Shown: positions 45,201 through 59,500 of the stretch, piece by piece
Layout: each line of letters starts with the position of its first letter
How positions within the stretch are numbered: the stretch's first letter is position 1
Source: Manduca sexta
Taxonomy: Eukaryota; Arthropoda; Insecta; Lepidoptera; Sphingidae
Direction of reading: 5' to 3'
Length of the DNA: 64,000 nt
Assembly (NCBI RefSeq): GCF_014839805.1
Contig: NC_051123.1
Coordinates: 1,408,727 to 1,472,726 of the forward strand
The notes under the pieces: generated by a model
What the model was told of the DNA's origin: nothing
Databases searched by the model: none
Seen by the model: the letters and a program-made list of their open reading frames with translations, nothing else
Program-made: the position numbers and the translations under genes

Positions 45201-46307
45201 GCAGAAGCAAAATCTAATACAATATTGTTTAAAAATGCAAAGTTAACAAGTCACGAATGGCATAATTCATTTTCATTGTAATGTATGCTATCATAAAAAA
45301 CAATGATCACAAACTACTTACTTCCATAGCCTGAATAAGGATACAAATACAGACATACTTACTCATTATAATCAGAATTATCAAAAATAACATGCATTGC
45401 CATCCATTGTTCTTCAAAAATATTTTCTTCACTCTTTAGTAAATGTGCTTGAGAAACTGAATTTGCTAGATCACCTCCAATTACATTATCTATATTCCCA
45501 TGAATGCTGAGATGTTTCATACATGAATTTAAATTTAGAACACTTTTAGACCTTGTTTTTTTTAAATCTGCAGGCAAAGGTAGATGAAAGTCTTCATGTA
45601 TGTAAGTAAACACTTTAGAAGATTTACATTCACCATTCTTTAGCATTTCATTATATTTAATCTCTCTATCTGTGCTACAGTTAATAAAGTCAGAATAGTA
45701 ATTTTCTTCCCATTTGCTAAAGATCTTTTGTTGCCATTTAAATAGGTATTCCTCAATATTCTGTTCTATATTTAAATTTTCAGTGTTTGTCTCATTTATG
45801 TAGTCTTCGAATTTTGGTAATGCCAGTATTGCATCCAAAGGTTTCAATCTAATTCTGAAATACAAAATTATTATCTGTATAATAAGTAATCACCATTTAA
45901 GCGGAAATAAATAACTTTTATGTCTAAAATGATGATGAAATGATGAATTGATGCATAATTTTTTATGCATAATGGGTAATGACATGTTCCTGGTGGTTCA
46001 CCTAGCTTTTCTGCTTGGTATTATAAAAATTACTGTTACCAGCAATAGTAGCACATAGAAGATTTAGTACATAATATGCTCCAAGTAGATTTTCTAAAGT
46101 CCGCATCTACTAAGTTACGCTTAAAACTATTAATTATTTTGAGTACATTGATACTCTGAGGACGACTTTGATTGAGATTTTAACGTGTTCGCAGAATCGG
46201 TTAATTCTAATGACAACTTACCTAATTGACAATTCTTCTATGGGATTTTTAAGCCAATGTATTCCAGACAGTTTATTACTCCTATGGAAGTCATTCATAT
46301 TTGACAT
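42240..46307 (-). CDS. Mks1: Meckel syndrome type 1 protein homologue (B9 domain)
   Basis: Seven coding exons on the minus strand: 46307-46222, 45854-45363, 45058-44851, 44636-44481, 44191-44056, 43131-42896 and 42467-42240. They total 1542 nt (513 residues) with continuous phase and GT-AG introns. The start is MSNMNDFHRSNKLSGIHW. Residues about 290-430 form the B9 domain (YHLALEILSAVNFDMDNLYI; FFFEVISTDWWCRHRTEGYG; RRFFIGGCHLIKDLEV), and the C-terminus has the family's 'TTGTISLRW' strand and a basic helix (LRKYRKARARLAAAT). MKS1 works with B9D1 and B9D2 in the transition-zone complex that gates cilia; in insects this means sensory neurons and sperm. Human MKS1 is slightly longer (about 559); the loop between the last two exons is shorter here. 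The donor of exon 6 (GTG|GTGAGA) is the least certain border. It is head-to-head with the rhomboid gene. Confidence 0.93.
43190..43556 (-). pseudogene. LINE 3'-end fragment in Mks1 intron 5
   Basis: The frame on the minus strand, MKTLIETFKILSGHYDIADF... to 'FLSNRVVEAWNKLPKDVV' and 'NIFKNRLDSYI', is the typical C-terminal tail of CR1/L2-type reverse transcriptases. After the stop it has a short 3' UTR and ends in a TTTA/AAAT-type simple repeat (43195-43218). It is 5'-truncated, as usual for LINEs, and on the same strand as Mks1. Confidence 0.75.
43716..43863 (-). repeat. Dispersed ~145-bp repeat, copy 2 (in Mks1 intron 5)
   Basis: Reverse copy of 11770-11914: 'atatcatgagcgccactcc' through 'cgccaaatctagtacgcag'. 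Confidence 0.7.
45083..45210 (-). repeat. LINE 3'-end fragment in Mks1 intron 2
   Basis: Starts with 'atcatcatcatcatcagcc', then 'gtccactgctggacatgg' and 'gcctcctcca', and ends at 'ttcttaccagcgacc'. This is the classic lepidopteran RTE-like 3' end in reverse. It almost fills the short intron 45059-45362. Confidence 0.7.
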
Positions 46308-47559
46308 AATTAGCCAAATATTAAATCAGCCGAACAGGATTTTGTAGGTACCTATTATATATAGTATGATGTGTGATTTATTGTGAGATTTATATCATGC
46401 CAATAATTATTCTTCCTGTTTCAAAACGCTTATCTTCAATTGAAATAAAAATACCATGGTACTAAAGTACGTACCAAAGCTTTGTTTTGATTCAGCTGTC
46501 ATCCATCACCATGACTACAACGAATGCGTTCCAAATGAATATTTTTATGTATATTATTGAATTATAATTACTATTGAAAGTACAAAAACAATAAGATAAA
46601 AACAATAGAAGTCTGTTATTTTAGCTTACTCTTTATATTTTTGAATAGACACGAAATAAAATTGTATTTTAATTGTGATTTGTGATGTTTATTTTGGTTG
46701 GAAAATGTTTAACCTATTATGTACTTTCATTTCAAAATATTTGAACGCATCTGTAAAATAATTTTCGTTCCCTGAAGACTTTAGGCTTGACTTATACATA
46801 AAGAAATTCTGTTTCTAAATTCAGATTTTTATCCAGGACGTGGATTTAATACAATTTTCCCTTACCTCACCCATATACAAATTTTTTCTTCGAGTGAATG
46901 TTACTTAGCTTCTCAGATAGCAATAGAATAAATAAAGTTAACGATTGTTTTGGATTTTTTTTTTATTTAAATGGCTAGTATAATCACATTTCTATATTTT
47001 ATTTATTTTCAAATAATTATTGTACATTTCGTAAGAGAAACTTTCTTTTTAATTACTTCATTGTTTATAATTTATTTACTATTTTTCATAACCTATTTCA
47101 AGGTGGTGGTGGTGGTATTCCTTGTAACATCGAATTAGAAAATAGTAACATATCTAAATTTTATTAACAACATAATTTTATTTTATTAACAAAAGTGTGA
47201 GGTAAGCATCTGTTTCAGATTCTGATCTCAGAACGGAATGTAAAAACGGATGTATAAGCCTAGCCTTAGAGATCGGCGTAGTCTCGTAGATACAATCATT
47301 CACTATTCCGTTCATTTTCGTTCCTGTTCATTCAGTTGTTAACGGTACTTCGAGTGGTGATGTTTGCCGTCCTTAATTCGAATAAACACGGACATAATAA
47401 TTTATGATCATCACATAATATCAAGTGTTTCTCAGAGACGCTATCTTATCGCGTTCGGATAAATCGATCATGCTTAATCATTAGTGAACGTTGTGTGTGA
47501 TGTGATAGTTGCCGAAATAATTTTGATATTTTGTACACGCGCGTAATAATTTTTCGAAA
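46308..47559. promoter_or_regulatory. Divergent Mks1 / rhomboid intergenic region
   Basis: 1252 bp separate the two start codons. On the plus side, TCAGTT (47332-47337) fits an initiator and would give a leader of about 226 nt for the rhomboid gene. An RFX X-box, expected upstream of many ciliary genes, was looked for by eye and not convincingly found. A (GGT)n run is at 47103-47115. Confidence 0.4.
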
Positions 47560-50500
47560 ATGCCTTCCGGACAACGGGAGACGTCGGTGTCCATGCCATT
47601 GACACCGACCGACTTGTATTGGAGACGAATCTTTAATAAGGTAATTTTTAGAAAGTATATATGTGTGCCGGTCACCGGCTTGGGATTTTCTTGACAAACA
47701 ATGTAAATGTAAAATCTTCAATGCATGAATTTTGCAGCTCAAATAGTTGGAACTTTATGTCTGTAAACCAGTTTTGTTTGCAGTCGTATAGATTAAAGTA
47801 GGTAGTAATATTCTAGCGTACGTAAACACCATTCAAACCAAGTTTGTTTACATAACAAGAAGTGATTAATAATCATCTTAGCTTTTTTAAAATGCCGGTT
47901 TTGTGTTTGTACTGTGTACATAAATTCCTACAACACTTTCTTTATTTTAGTTAAAGTTACTAATTCTATAACATTCTCAATTTCTTGACTCACGTCTGAA
48001 ATTCTAAAACACATGTGTAAATAAGTCTACTCCTGTGTCTAAAGATCGCGAATTTTCAAATCGTTTACGGTATCTATCAAATATTTACCCTAAATATGAA
48101 TATACTTTTCGACTGCACCAAAACGTCTTGATTATTCAACATTTAAATTGTTTGTGAGTGTGTGAATAACCAAGACATGACATCATTTTAGTTTTTCTTC
48201 CAAAGTATTTTAGCAATTTCTTGGAGACTGTAAAACATATTTTGCTATAAATTTTCTTATGACTCTTCATTTTTAGTATAAAAATGGTTATAATCTGCAT
48301 GAAATAAGATTTTTTATTTTTTAATTCACCTAAAATTTTATGGAATTTACTGTTTTAAAATATTGTAATATACACTTACATGATTTCTATTTTTCTCACC
48401 TACATGACAGAAGTTAGTGTTATTGAAAATACTTTACTATAGGTAAACATTATCAATAAAAATAAGTATTGATAAGGTATTAAACATATTGAATTACATG
48501 ATATTACATAGTTCCATGCAATTTATAAACAGTTTTACATCTTCATACATAGTATGGATGTACCCATTAATCTACAATGTTTTTTTACATCATATTAATC
48601 CATAAAAAAAGTTAATCACACCAACAGTAAGCAAATTATTCTTCTACCAATGATACATCTCCCAATTTCATTTATGTTTTATCACCGTGTAATCCTATCT
48701 TATAGTACATAATGTGTATGAGGTGAAATATTTATGTATATTCAGTAATCAGTTAACATATACAGGGAGTAAGTCATGCCTTGAAACCATGCCAAACATT
48801 ATCTAACCAAAATAGAGCCATCATGAATTGAATCAACCGTTTAATAGAAAGTTTTATGTTTAATTTTGGCCTTTATGTATTTTTAGTGGTTTATGTTGCA
48901 TTGTTTTTTTAGTGCTTTTTTATCTATGGTTATATGTTTGGCTGTAAAAGAAAGAGCTTAGCATCGTATAAAAAAACATTTGATCGCAAGATGGGCTATA
49001 AACTTATGCATAGGCTATCATAGGTAAAAAAATGTGCATTATCATAGAATTGGAATCCTTGCTTTTTATGGCAATAGTTTCGCACCTATATCATTGTGGG
49101 ATATATGATATAAACTTGGATGAATAATAATATACTTAATTGTTGTGCTGTTGTATAAACTTTCGAAAACATTTAACCTCTGAAAATGATAATGAAATGA
49201 AAAAATCTTTATTTAAAAATAAGAAAAGTACAAAAAAAATTGCCAGAGGTTCTCAAATTAGGCTGAGCCTGTGTCTTGAGAAACCAAACAATTAATTTAA
49301 ATTAATTTGTTAACTGTTGTGTGATTGGATAATTCAAGTATATTTACAAAAAATAAAATCGCAAAAATACCTTCTTTACCAATAGTAGGATATGTAATTA
49401 CTGAAATGATTTATGATTCCTCCACATTACGATAGTCGTGGAAATCAGCCGTTTTGCGGTAACCACTCAAGCTTGCACCTAATTATCATAATTACCTAGA
49501 CATTAGCGCACAGTCGAGTTAGTAAGCATATTGTTACCTATTCTATTTATAAATTCTGTTTATAAATGGAGATCAGGGAATTCAGTTGAACGCAAGCACG
49601 TCTAAGCTATGTTCTATGTTAAGGGGCTTCTTTTTCCGCACTTAGCCCGTGGTAGGTCGGGCCGTTGTGCGTGGGATGCCGACTATAGGTCTAGCCAGCC
49701 TAACTCCTTCCAGAAGCCCAGGATCTTCCTAGTTCCTCCACAGACTTCTCGGAGTGACCCCGGTGTGCCGAGGATTTCAGCCCGATGTGCAGCTACTCCT
49801 CTGCATTCCAGGATAATGTGGGAGGCTGTTTCGTCATCCGATAGACATCTCCTGCAAAAGGGGCTGTCGGCGATACCTAAAACGCATGTCTAAGCTATAA
49901 AAACATATTTTTTCCGATTGAATTATGATAAGGACATTGTCATGTATTTCACGTCTATAACTCATTAACTATTGCTCGCCGGTGGCGAATTATTTGTCAA
50001 ATAACGGAACCTCACCCTTCCCCCCTTTCCCTATGCGAAACACTTCATGTCCACAATTTTCGATAAAAATTAAAGTCAATATTGTCGATTCATTTGCAAA
50101 GGACAAATAAAAATCTATTGCTCGCCACCCGGGTGCTACGAGCAAAGCAGGGGAAAGAAGGGACCCAGACCTAATGTGCTTTCACATGGTAACCTTAAAG
50201 AGTTTCTGCAGCAACATGAAAATCGGGATATTTGGTGAAAATATACGTTATTCATGTTTTTTGGCACAATGTTAGCAGAAGTGAAATTGAGTTTGGTTTT
50301 ATTTATTAACGCATCGTTAAAATGACCCTCTTATACTTTTACACACTGCAGGACGATTTGCAGAATTTCATCCAAATCCACTCAGCTCTTCACGCGCTTC
50401 TAACAAACGTTCATACGAACGTAGATTCGCAAAAAGGATCCAGCACACAAAATTACACTTTTGAAATAGTGTTTATTGAAGTTTAAATTGTATTTTTGCT

Positions 50501-53500
50501 CATTGATATTCATATACTTTTTAATAAGAAGTTCCAATTAACATATTTTGACTGAGATCTTTTTACAAATGGAAAATAGACCCTATAGACTGGAACTAAG
50601 TTGGCATGCTCGGCTCATTTTCGACCATACTGTGGGTTATAACGCCCAAATATATTTACAAACTTTTGCATATAAGATTGGGATCGGATTATATTTAGCC
50701 TTATCAGTCACTCAACGGTATCATCGGTTGCTTGAGTGGGTGAGTCAGCCAAGAGAGCCATTTCTAGATTACAAATTGCCGATGATCGTAACTAAGATTT
50801 ATATCCTGTGGTACACCCTATTTTCCCTGTGAGTCATTCGTTCTTTGAAAAATAATTTGATTATTATAGGGACGGATGTCTTCGTTATTTTGCCGGATGC
50901 AGTAGTTGCGCTTCTGCCAACCCCTAGACCAGGGACGGATATCAAATATATTCGACCAGCAAAATGCATCCTACTTGTATCTTAAGATATTACTACGTAT
51001 ATAAAATGTTTGTTTGTCCAAGTTGTGACGATTGAAATTACATATATACATGCGTACTAATAACAGTTTCATATAAGTGTTTTTCTAACTTCAGTAACTT
51101 TCAAACCGGAAGAAATTTTAATAGACATTGTATAGAAGGGCTGCCACTAACAATGGATACACTTAAATTAGCCCTCGTATAAGTAAGTGATAGAAGCGTC
51201 TATTCACGATCGAAATTTGAGTTAAAAAAGGTTGTGAAAACAAAGGGGCTTTTGTTTTGTTTAATACACAGTCTCATACACCCGTCACCCATACATACAA
51301 AGCCATATATGCGGGTGTGTGTAAAATACATTACCATTATTGATTGATTGTGATGATTAAATAAGATAACCATAGCCAATGTTAAATTATCAAAGGTTAA
51401 TATACCAAGATTACTTTTAGGAAGGTGCATCTGCACAAGTAAGTAGGTACTACATAATATCATATTTTTTTTTTTTCAAATAAACATCGCGCAGTTATTT
51501 GCATATGCGAAACCATAATGAAACCTCTGTGGTCGATAATTTTTATTGTCATTTGGTTATTTTTATTATGATTAGTTCCAGGGGGGTAAATGTGCACCCC
51601 AATGAACCCCCAGGCGCCCATGTTAATACATGATGTAATAGTTTAATGCAGCGTATAATTAGGTTGTCAATCGGCTTGTACTGAGTTAACTCCCAGGCAG
51701 GACAACGGTTATGTCAGTATTTTGATCAGAAATACTTTAAATTGCTCGGCATATAAATGGCCCACTAAGGAAGTAAAAAAAAGAAAAAGTCTTTAATATA
51801 TTGAAATAAAGTTTTATTGTAACGAATTATGTAGTTAAATAAATTTTATTTAAATATCTTAAAATATTTTTTCCGGACTTTAACAATGATTTGTATCTAT
51901 TATTAATTTATTTGTACACTTTAACAAATTTCATGGTGTTAGTTATTCGTAATGGCGTGCGCGCGCATTATAAAAAATTACTCTCATCATTTTTCCGTAA
52001 TGCGCCAAAAGAAGTATAACATAATAAAAAATACGAATGTATCCATCTCGTAGGTATATCATGCATTTTTCTATCTATCTATTTAAATTCCATCTCAATC
52101 AAATTTTTTTTTTCAAAAACAACTTAGAAATCGAACTAGACTGCGCATTACCCGCTGAATTTCACTGAACCTCGTCACTCAATCCACAGCTCCACACACT
52201 TATAAAAACGATCGATAACGCATTCATGACGTAGGCGTCACTTCTCACGTAACAAGTATGTGGTTAATCATGCATTCTTTTAGTACGAGCCAGATATGCT
52301 TTTACTGTTAAAGTGAACGTTATGATATAAAAATAGTATTGTTTTTTCATAACAGGCCGGCGTGGACAAATTGGCTTGTTACACATATGACGCTTTGATC
52401 TCCGGAGGTAGGCAGAGCTGCAACCACCTACTCGCCAAGTGTGTGCCGTCCCATGTGGTTGGCGACAAGCCTTCTGCCATATCGGGCACAATTACTAGAC
52501 TTCTGGGTGATACTGATCAGAACTCAATATCATTGCTTGACCCGGGAATTGAACCCAAGACTGCAGCGTGGTACTCGTATGTCAATACATCTATGCCATC
52601 GATACAGTCTTATAATACTAAGCTTGGCAAAGCGCTTTCACAAAATACGTAGTATAATAATGTGCCATAATAATTTCATGTGAAATTCGTATTTAAATAA
52701 CTAAGGATTTTGACCTTTATTACTATAACCACTAAAAACACTTTGTAATTCGACAATCATCAAATGTCATATAGCTTTTGTTTATGGGCAGTCGTATCGC
52801 TTACAAGTAGCCGATGATTCGTTCTAGTAACCTAGAATTCTAAACTTCGTCTAACTCAATAACAAAGCGGCGCCAATTGTGTCATTCTTATTTTCATACC
52901 AATTAAGAAGTTTATTCAAATCATGGCTCTAATTCTAGCGCCTGTTAAAAGTATTTAAACAGATTTTATGACAATTGTAATCATTGGACTGCGAATCCTA
53001 GAGTTCTGACTTCGTCACTCAGATCAGGAAGTCTTCTGGGTGAATTTTACATTAAAATCATATATCTTAATTTTTAAGCTTTAGTTTTATAGCAAACACG
53101 TAACAGCCCGCAGCTTTGTTCTTATGAAAAGCCTTTCCCGCAACAAAAGTCGGTAAAAAACTGCAAGCCGCCAGTGCCACTCCGTTAAAAAAACAAAAAG
53201 CAAAATTGGTTTCTGCTCAATATCAACGCGCAGTCCGGAATTGGTGTCCGAATGGCGATAGATTCACCCCTATCGCATCAATGGGGCGGAATATACATTA
53301 TCACAGCGTAAAGTGCACCAGTTGCACCTCTGCTCCCTTTCGGGTATAAAAGGCGAGTGTATATGTTAACATCTAGGATTGACAACAGATGCTAATTGGA
53401 AAACAAAATAACGTACAAAGTGAGAGAAAACTGTACTTCACTATAAAATATTCAACTTTCAACCAAATGCGGTGTGTGAAAAAGCAATTAGTCTGACCGG

Positions 53501-56500
53501 AATAGTTGTGGCGATGCTAGCAAGTCGCGATCATCGAGATATGCTGTTTCAGTAGTAAGCAGTCAATATTCATTTAGAATATACTGTGATGAGTGTCAGG
53601 TACAAACTAAAGTTATTGCTATAGACTAGATGCCCCAAACTTTTTTTTCTCATAGACCTCTTCCAAAATTTTGCTGGTTGCAGTGAACCCCTGGCAGCAA
53701 AATTTCTACCATATTCCCCAGAATACGCAAGTTTTTACATGTAACATTCGCTGAGCTTCTTAAAATATTATTTGCGTACATTAATAGGATAGTCAAGGCA
53801 ACATTTTAGTTCTTTACTATCAAAACCAGATACATTTTCTTGGACCCCTGCTTGCGATTTGTGAACCCTAATTTTTCGGTAACGTCAGCGTAGACCTCAT
53901 CGTGTCTCCCGTGGATCCTCGCGGGTCCAACTGGACCACTTTCGGAATTCATGCCATGAATTAGATGATAGCAAATATCCAATCCAAAAGGAAAAGAACT
54001 TTTGCTTACTCTCTGCATCTCCATTCTAGGAGACTGGAAAATGACTTCTCCTTCACAGTTTTAAGATAAATTGCCATTTTTCTATCCTTATACATATAAG
54101 TCCAGAAATCTCCTCACCATGAATAACATTTGTTGCGCTTACACGACTGAATCACTGAACCTATTGTGATGAAATTTGCTGATGAAGAAACGTGAACAAG
54201 AGAAAGTACAAGTTCTTATAATTGCATCAAACCGAATTCTACGCGAGCAAAGCCGCATGCAAAGACTAGTATTAGTATAATTTTGGGTGTTAAGATTACA
54301 ACATCCAAAAGGCATCCGAACTACATGGTAATCCGATTTAGGATGAGCAAATATTTGCGGCTATAAACATCGAGTCATCCACGAATTACCGATTTAGGCG
54401 AAACAATGAACAGTAATTTTTATGAACACAATAGTAAGTATTACAAGGTGTTAAAACCCGCCATAGTGGACCAAAGAAGTGTGTCGTGTTCCGTGATCGG
54501 CCTGTGTATAACCCGTTCCATCAGGCCGGCATAATTGTGTCGACTGACTAGGGGTAATCATCTCTCGTCAGTCGACATTATATTGGTCGCCACTCCACTT
54601 ACTATCCAGTGAAGTGGTGTCACATCGCCGTAAACGTGAAAAAAAATACTCCTTACGTAATCTGATCTGATTCTCTATTTATGTCGCCAAATAAATATTG
54701 TGTTCTAATTTGAAGGAAATTGTAGTTTATTGCAGTGTATTTAAGAATTATAATATGTTTACGCCTCAAAGAATTGGGAATAGCTATATTGGATGTTGAT
54801 ATTAACCTGAGTGGGACATCGGTATCAGAGTGACATCCGTAGAGTGTAAGATACTAATATATTAGGTAATGATTAATATAAAAAATATACATTACGCTTT
54901 TATCCCGGAATGGGTACGCAGAGATGCAACGCAGTCACTTATCGCCTGTGTTGTTTTCCATGGTGTGATAGGGGGCGAGTCTATGTGTATGGGGCACAAA
55001 TTTCACTCCGAGGTAATAGTTGGTATATATAATAATATATTCACAAGATATTGTGTAGGACGAAGCGCAATGAAACACACATAAGAGGAAACTGATATTT
55101 ATTAGGTAGATCGAGAACACGCCGTGTCGCACTACCCTCGACTCCTTTATAAATATTTCCATCCTACTATTCTATACTACATTATAGGTACGTATATACC
55201 AATAGTGAGCAGAACATCCAAATATCACTTTCCCCAACCTGATATTCGAACCCTGTATTTCATATGTGTATAATACGCACTTTATTACATACTGTCCCAC
55301 TGTTGGCCATGAGCTTCCTGCATTTATTTTATTTATTACACACAAAAGAGGTTATCATCGGGTACACATTGTATACAAAATTGCTTAAATTTTTTTAACA
55401 TAATTATATTCCCAAAAACTTATCGTATGACTTGTTTTGCTGACCTTTCCTAGAATAGTTTTACGCGCTTCCTGTAAGAGAGGTTGTACCTCTTACTGGG
55501 ATTTTTAACCCCGGCTAATGCATCACTACATAGTATAAAACAAAGTCGCTTTCTCTGTCCCTATGTCCTTTTGTATGCTTAAATATTTAAAACTACGCAA
55601 CGGATTTTGATGCAGTTTTTTTTAATAGATAGAGTGATTCAAGAGGAAGGTTTATATGTATAATAACATCCATTAAATAGTGGAGAAATACTGTTATTTT
55701 GTTATGTTATACCCGTGCGAAGCCAGAGCGGGCCGCTATGTTTTTATATACAACGTTCACAGTTTTTCTGTAGTGTATTTAGTATCAGCATTGCACCCCT
55801 GCGAAGCCGGGGCGGGTCGCTAGTCAGTTATAAAAGTGTCCTAATATTGCATTATTCCACTAACCATTCCGCAATACAATGACGGCTGATGTATATCGTT
55901 AAAGGTATCGAATCATGTTCGTCCTTCGAACCGATAAATTCGCGTACAAGGATTCCCCGGACATCGAACCCCGGCCCTAATGAGTCAGATGCAATGTTAA
56001 ATTATGCTTTGTTGTGAAATGTGATGCATTGATATTAAATCTTATGCAATGTAACTACATTTACATATAAATGTAAGCGGCGATAGCCTAGTTGGTTGTG
56101 GAACGGACTGCCGGGACGACTGTCCGCAGGTTCAAAATCCAAGGGTACACACGTCTGAATTTTCCAAAAAATTATGTGTGTATTCTTTGTGAATTACCGC
56201 TTGCTTTAACGGTGAAAGAAAACATCGTGAGGTAACCTGCATACCTGAAAAGTTCTCTTTAGGAATTTTGTGTGTGTGTGAAATCTACCAACCCGCACTA
56301 GCTCAGCGTGGTGGACTAAGGCCTAATCTCTCTCAGTAGTAGAGGAGGCCCGTGCCCAACAGTGAGACAGTATGTAATACGGGACTGATATTATTATATT
56401 ATTTTAATGTAACGTATTGAATTCATTAATAACTATGATTTTTAAATGTTGTGTACAATACATTTTTTGCACAGAACTCCGCCCGCGTAATGTTCCTTTC

Positions 56501-59500
56501 CAGGATAAGTAAATCGGGAAAGATAAAAGGATTTCGGGATGTAGGTTCCTATTAGTGAAATGTCTATGTATCGTAGCAAAAGTATTATAGCTTAGCGTCT
56601 TAAACAAACACAAACATCAGCTTTATACAACACTGGGTTTTGCTAGCGGCTTTCCCCGCGGATAATAGTTTTTTCGGTATAAAAGTCCCGCCATTTTCCC
56701 GGAATACTAAGAAGTCTATGATTTTCCCAGCCATCCCAGGGTCTCAAACTATATCCATATGATTTTTAAATTTGTCCAGCTATTATTGTGGCTGACTGTA
56801 CTATGTTGTCAGCTGACAGCCCACAAATTTTGATTATCAGGTCGAAAATGAACGTGGGAGCTAATCGGTTTCGAGTTAATAATTGATACTGGGCCAATGA
56901 AGCGGTAACCAAAAGTTATAAATAAGGAAATTCCGCAGAAACACGATCTTATACGAGAAGTATTGCAGGTTTTTTTTTTGCAGATATTAACATATTACGT
57001 GACGCCATTTGAATATTTTAATTGCGGGCAAATACTGGGTTTTACTTAACAACTTGTTCCCTATTGGGATTTCACCTGTATCATCTACTGTCTGATATGA
57101 TACGTATATTGTCATCAATAGATAGATTTATCAGCTCGCATCCACCCTCTACTGGGCTTCTCGATCACGGGGGAAATCGGGCTAAGTGATTGAGGGCAGG
57201 ACGCGACATGACGGCGTTGTCAGGACTCAGCACTACTCCGTCAGGCATCCTTCCTATTCCCTCGTACATCTGTCTCACTGCTGACACAAAACACCGAGCG
57301 ATTCGGCTCGGGCGGTTCTTCAACGTAAGGACGATTTTTTGAAACTTAACGTCCTCCTAGCCGAATTTCGACTACGGCAGCCAATCTCTACGGAGATCAG
57401 CCAGGTACGCAGCGTATATTATAGTGCATAAGTGTGTGCGCAATACACATGCACTCTATTTCTTCACTCTCATAGTTCGGTGTGACGGCAAGCCGAAATT
57501 ACCGGAAAGCGATCCTGATCTCCAACAGCGTTACGTGCTTTCCGACGCACGGGGGTATCACACCGCCATCTTCCTGACTCCGAGCTGCGACTGACTAACT
57601 TTTAAGATGGAAAAACCCGGTCACAATTTATTTGGCCCGACCCGGGATTCGAACCCAGGACCTCAGCGCGGTAGTCGTACTTGTACCATGTATAATTACA
57701 ACTACTTCACCGAGGCAGTCGGTGAAACACAGACGACACACGACCGCAGTGCCGTCTTGCCGCGTTCCTCGTCCCCCCGACCCTTTCAAAAGTTCCAGTC
57801 CGCGTGCCGATTACGGTAATGGGTAGATAGTCTCAATTTCACCCCGTAATTGCAGATGTCTCCACCATCTCCCTGTGGCCGTCCTGAGCCGAAGTTCGTA
57901 ACCCGTTAATGGGTTGTCTTCATTCACTTAATTTTAAAGGTTACGAGCGTCTAAAGCGCTCATGCGAAAGTCCTGTGTCTTCGTATAAGCCGACTCGTGT
58001 CACGCTAACAAAAGTAATTAAGATTAAATAAAAAAAAAACACGGGCAGCGTACTTCGTAACTTGGCCCTTGAAGGTCCTAGACTCTGATCCGTATCCCAC
58101 AAGTTACTTGGAAAATTTATAACAAGCATGTCGCGTCAATCATTGGATTCAAAATCTAATAATAACTAAAAACATTAAGCTTTACTTTGTGTAACTTGTA
58201 GAGTAAGTCGTAGTCAAATGGACACACGGGATAGACAGACATACAGACGTAAGAAAGTCTGATTGCGTCACGAGAATAGGATTATGCTCACTCCTGCACT
58301 AAATATACAGGGAAAAAAGCTAAATAAAAGAAGGCAGGATGCCAACAAATGCAGCTAATAGATACTTCCACATGTTCTAAATTAATTGTGACATTATTTC
58401 TGGTGCTAAACTCGCGTTCTGTACTGACTGTGGCGAGCTACTTACCTGTAACTTGTCTACCTACTTGTGTAAGTAGGACTAGTACAATTCTTCAGACCTT
58501 TTTATTTGTTTCAAATATCTCATCTTACTTCTTACGAATATCGTAAATGTGATGGTTTGAACGATTGTTAGAAGTAAATTCAGAACTTTTGAACGCATAT
58601 GGGTGATATTTGACACTTGGATACACCATGTCTACTGTCCGTCCGTGGTTACTTTTTATCCTGATAATTTTATTCAGAAATATTTGAAGTCTTTATCTGA
58701 TTTTTAAGTAGATGGCAAAGGCCTCGTACCGATCGATCGCTTCAGAGATTTAATATTATTTGTAGCAGGAAAAGTTTTTCACTCATGCGTAGTCGCAAGC
58801 AACACCTAGTATATAAAAGTGGATAGGTTTTGTTTACACTTCTGTTACAGCTGATAAGTATACTAATAATTACTTTCCTGAACCATTTTAAAAACGACGG
58901 TAACTGACCGCACTCACTCGCATGCTTACTCGCACTTTGTAAACAAGTCATTATAGATTGGTCTGTTTGTTTTTCTCCGTATTATGTATTTTTAAATCGG
59001 CGCACGTGCGACATAAGCCAGACTAAAGAATTTTAAACAACTAAAGATCTATAAAATTCTTCAATACTTTTATGGACGTGTGTGACATACCAATAAAACA
59101 ATAAGAGGTTACGGAAAAACCAAACCAAACCCAAAAACTAAAATAAATGTATAAAAATGTACTTGTGTAAAATATGTTTTTACACATTGATAGGAAATTA
59201 TTTTTACGGATTTTAACGCCTTAAAAGCGTACTGCCCCGTGACCACCAAGACTGCAGTTTTCGAAACGTCGGGATAAGATTTGTATATATAAAAATGAAT
59301 CCCTATTTCCGATGTTCACGTCATCACGCGTGAACGGCTAGACCGATATCACTATTTTTTTGTTGTGTTTGTTATTGTCAGGAGAAGGTTCTTATGAAAG
59401 AAAAAAATCAAACAATTACGCGGAAAATTAGAAAATTTAAGAAAACTTAACGAAAATATTAATTTTATATAACTAAGCGATTGACAGAATGCGCGCTGCA

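Noticed and set aside
46308..46520. RFX X-box upstream of Mks1
   Set aside because: 'gtcatccatcaccatgac' is only loosely similar and its spacing is wrong for the consensus.
52362..52683. Two overlapping open frames of 80-96 codons
   Set aside because: They lie across a reverse tRNA-headed SINE; the apparent protein is translated repeat.
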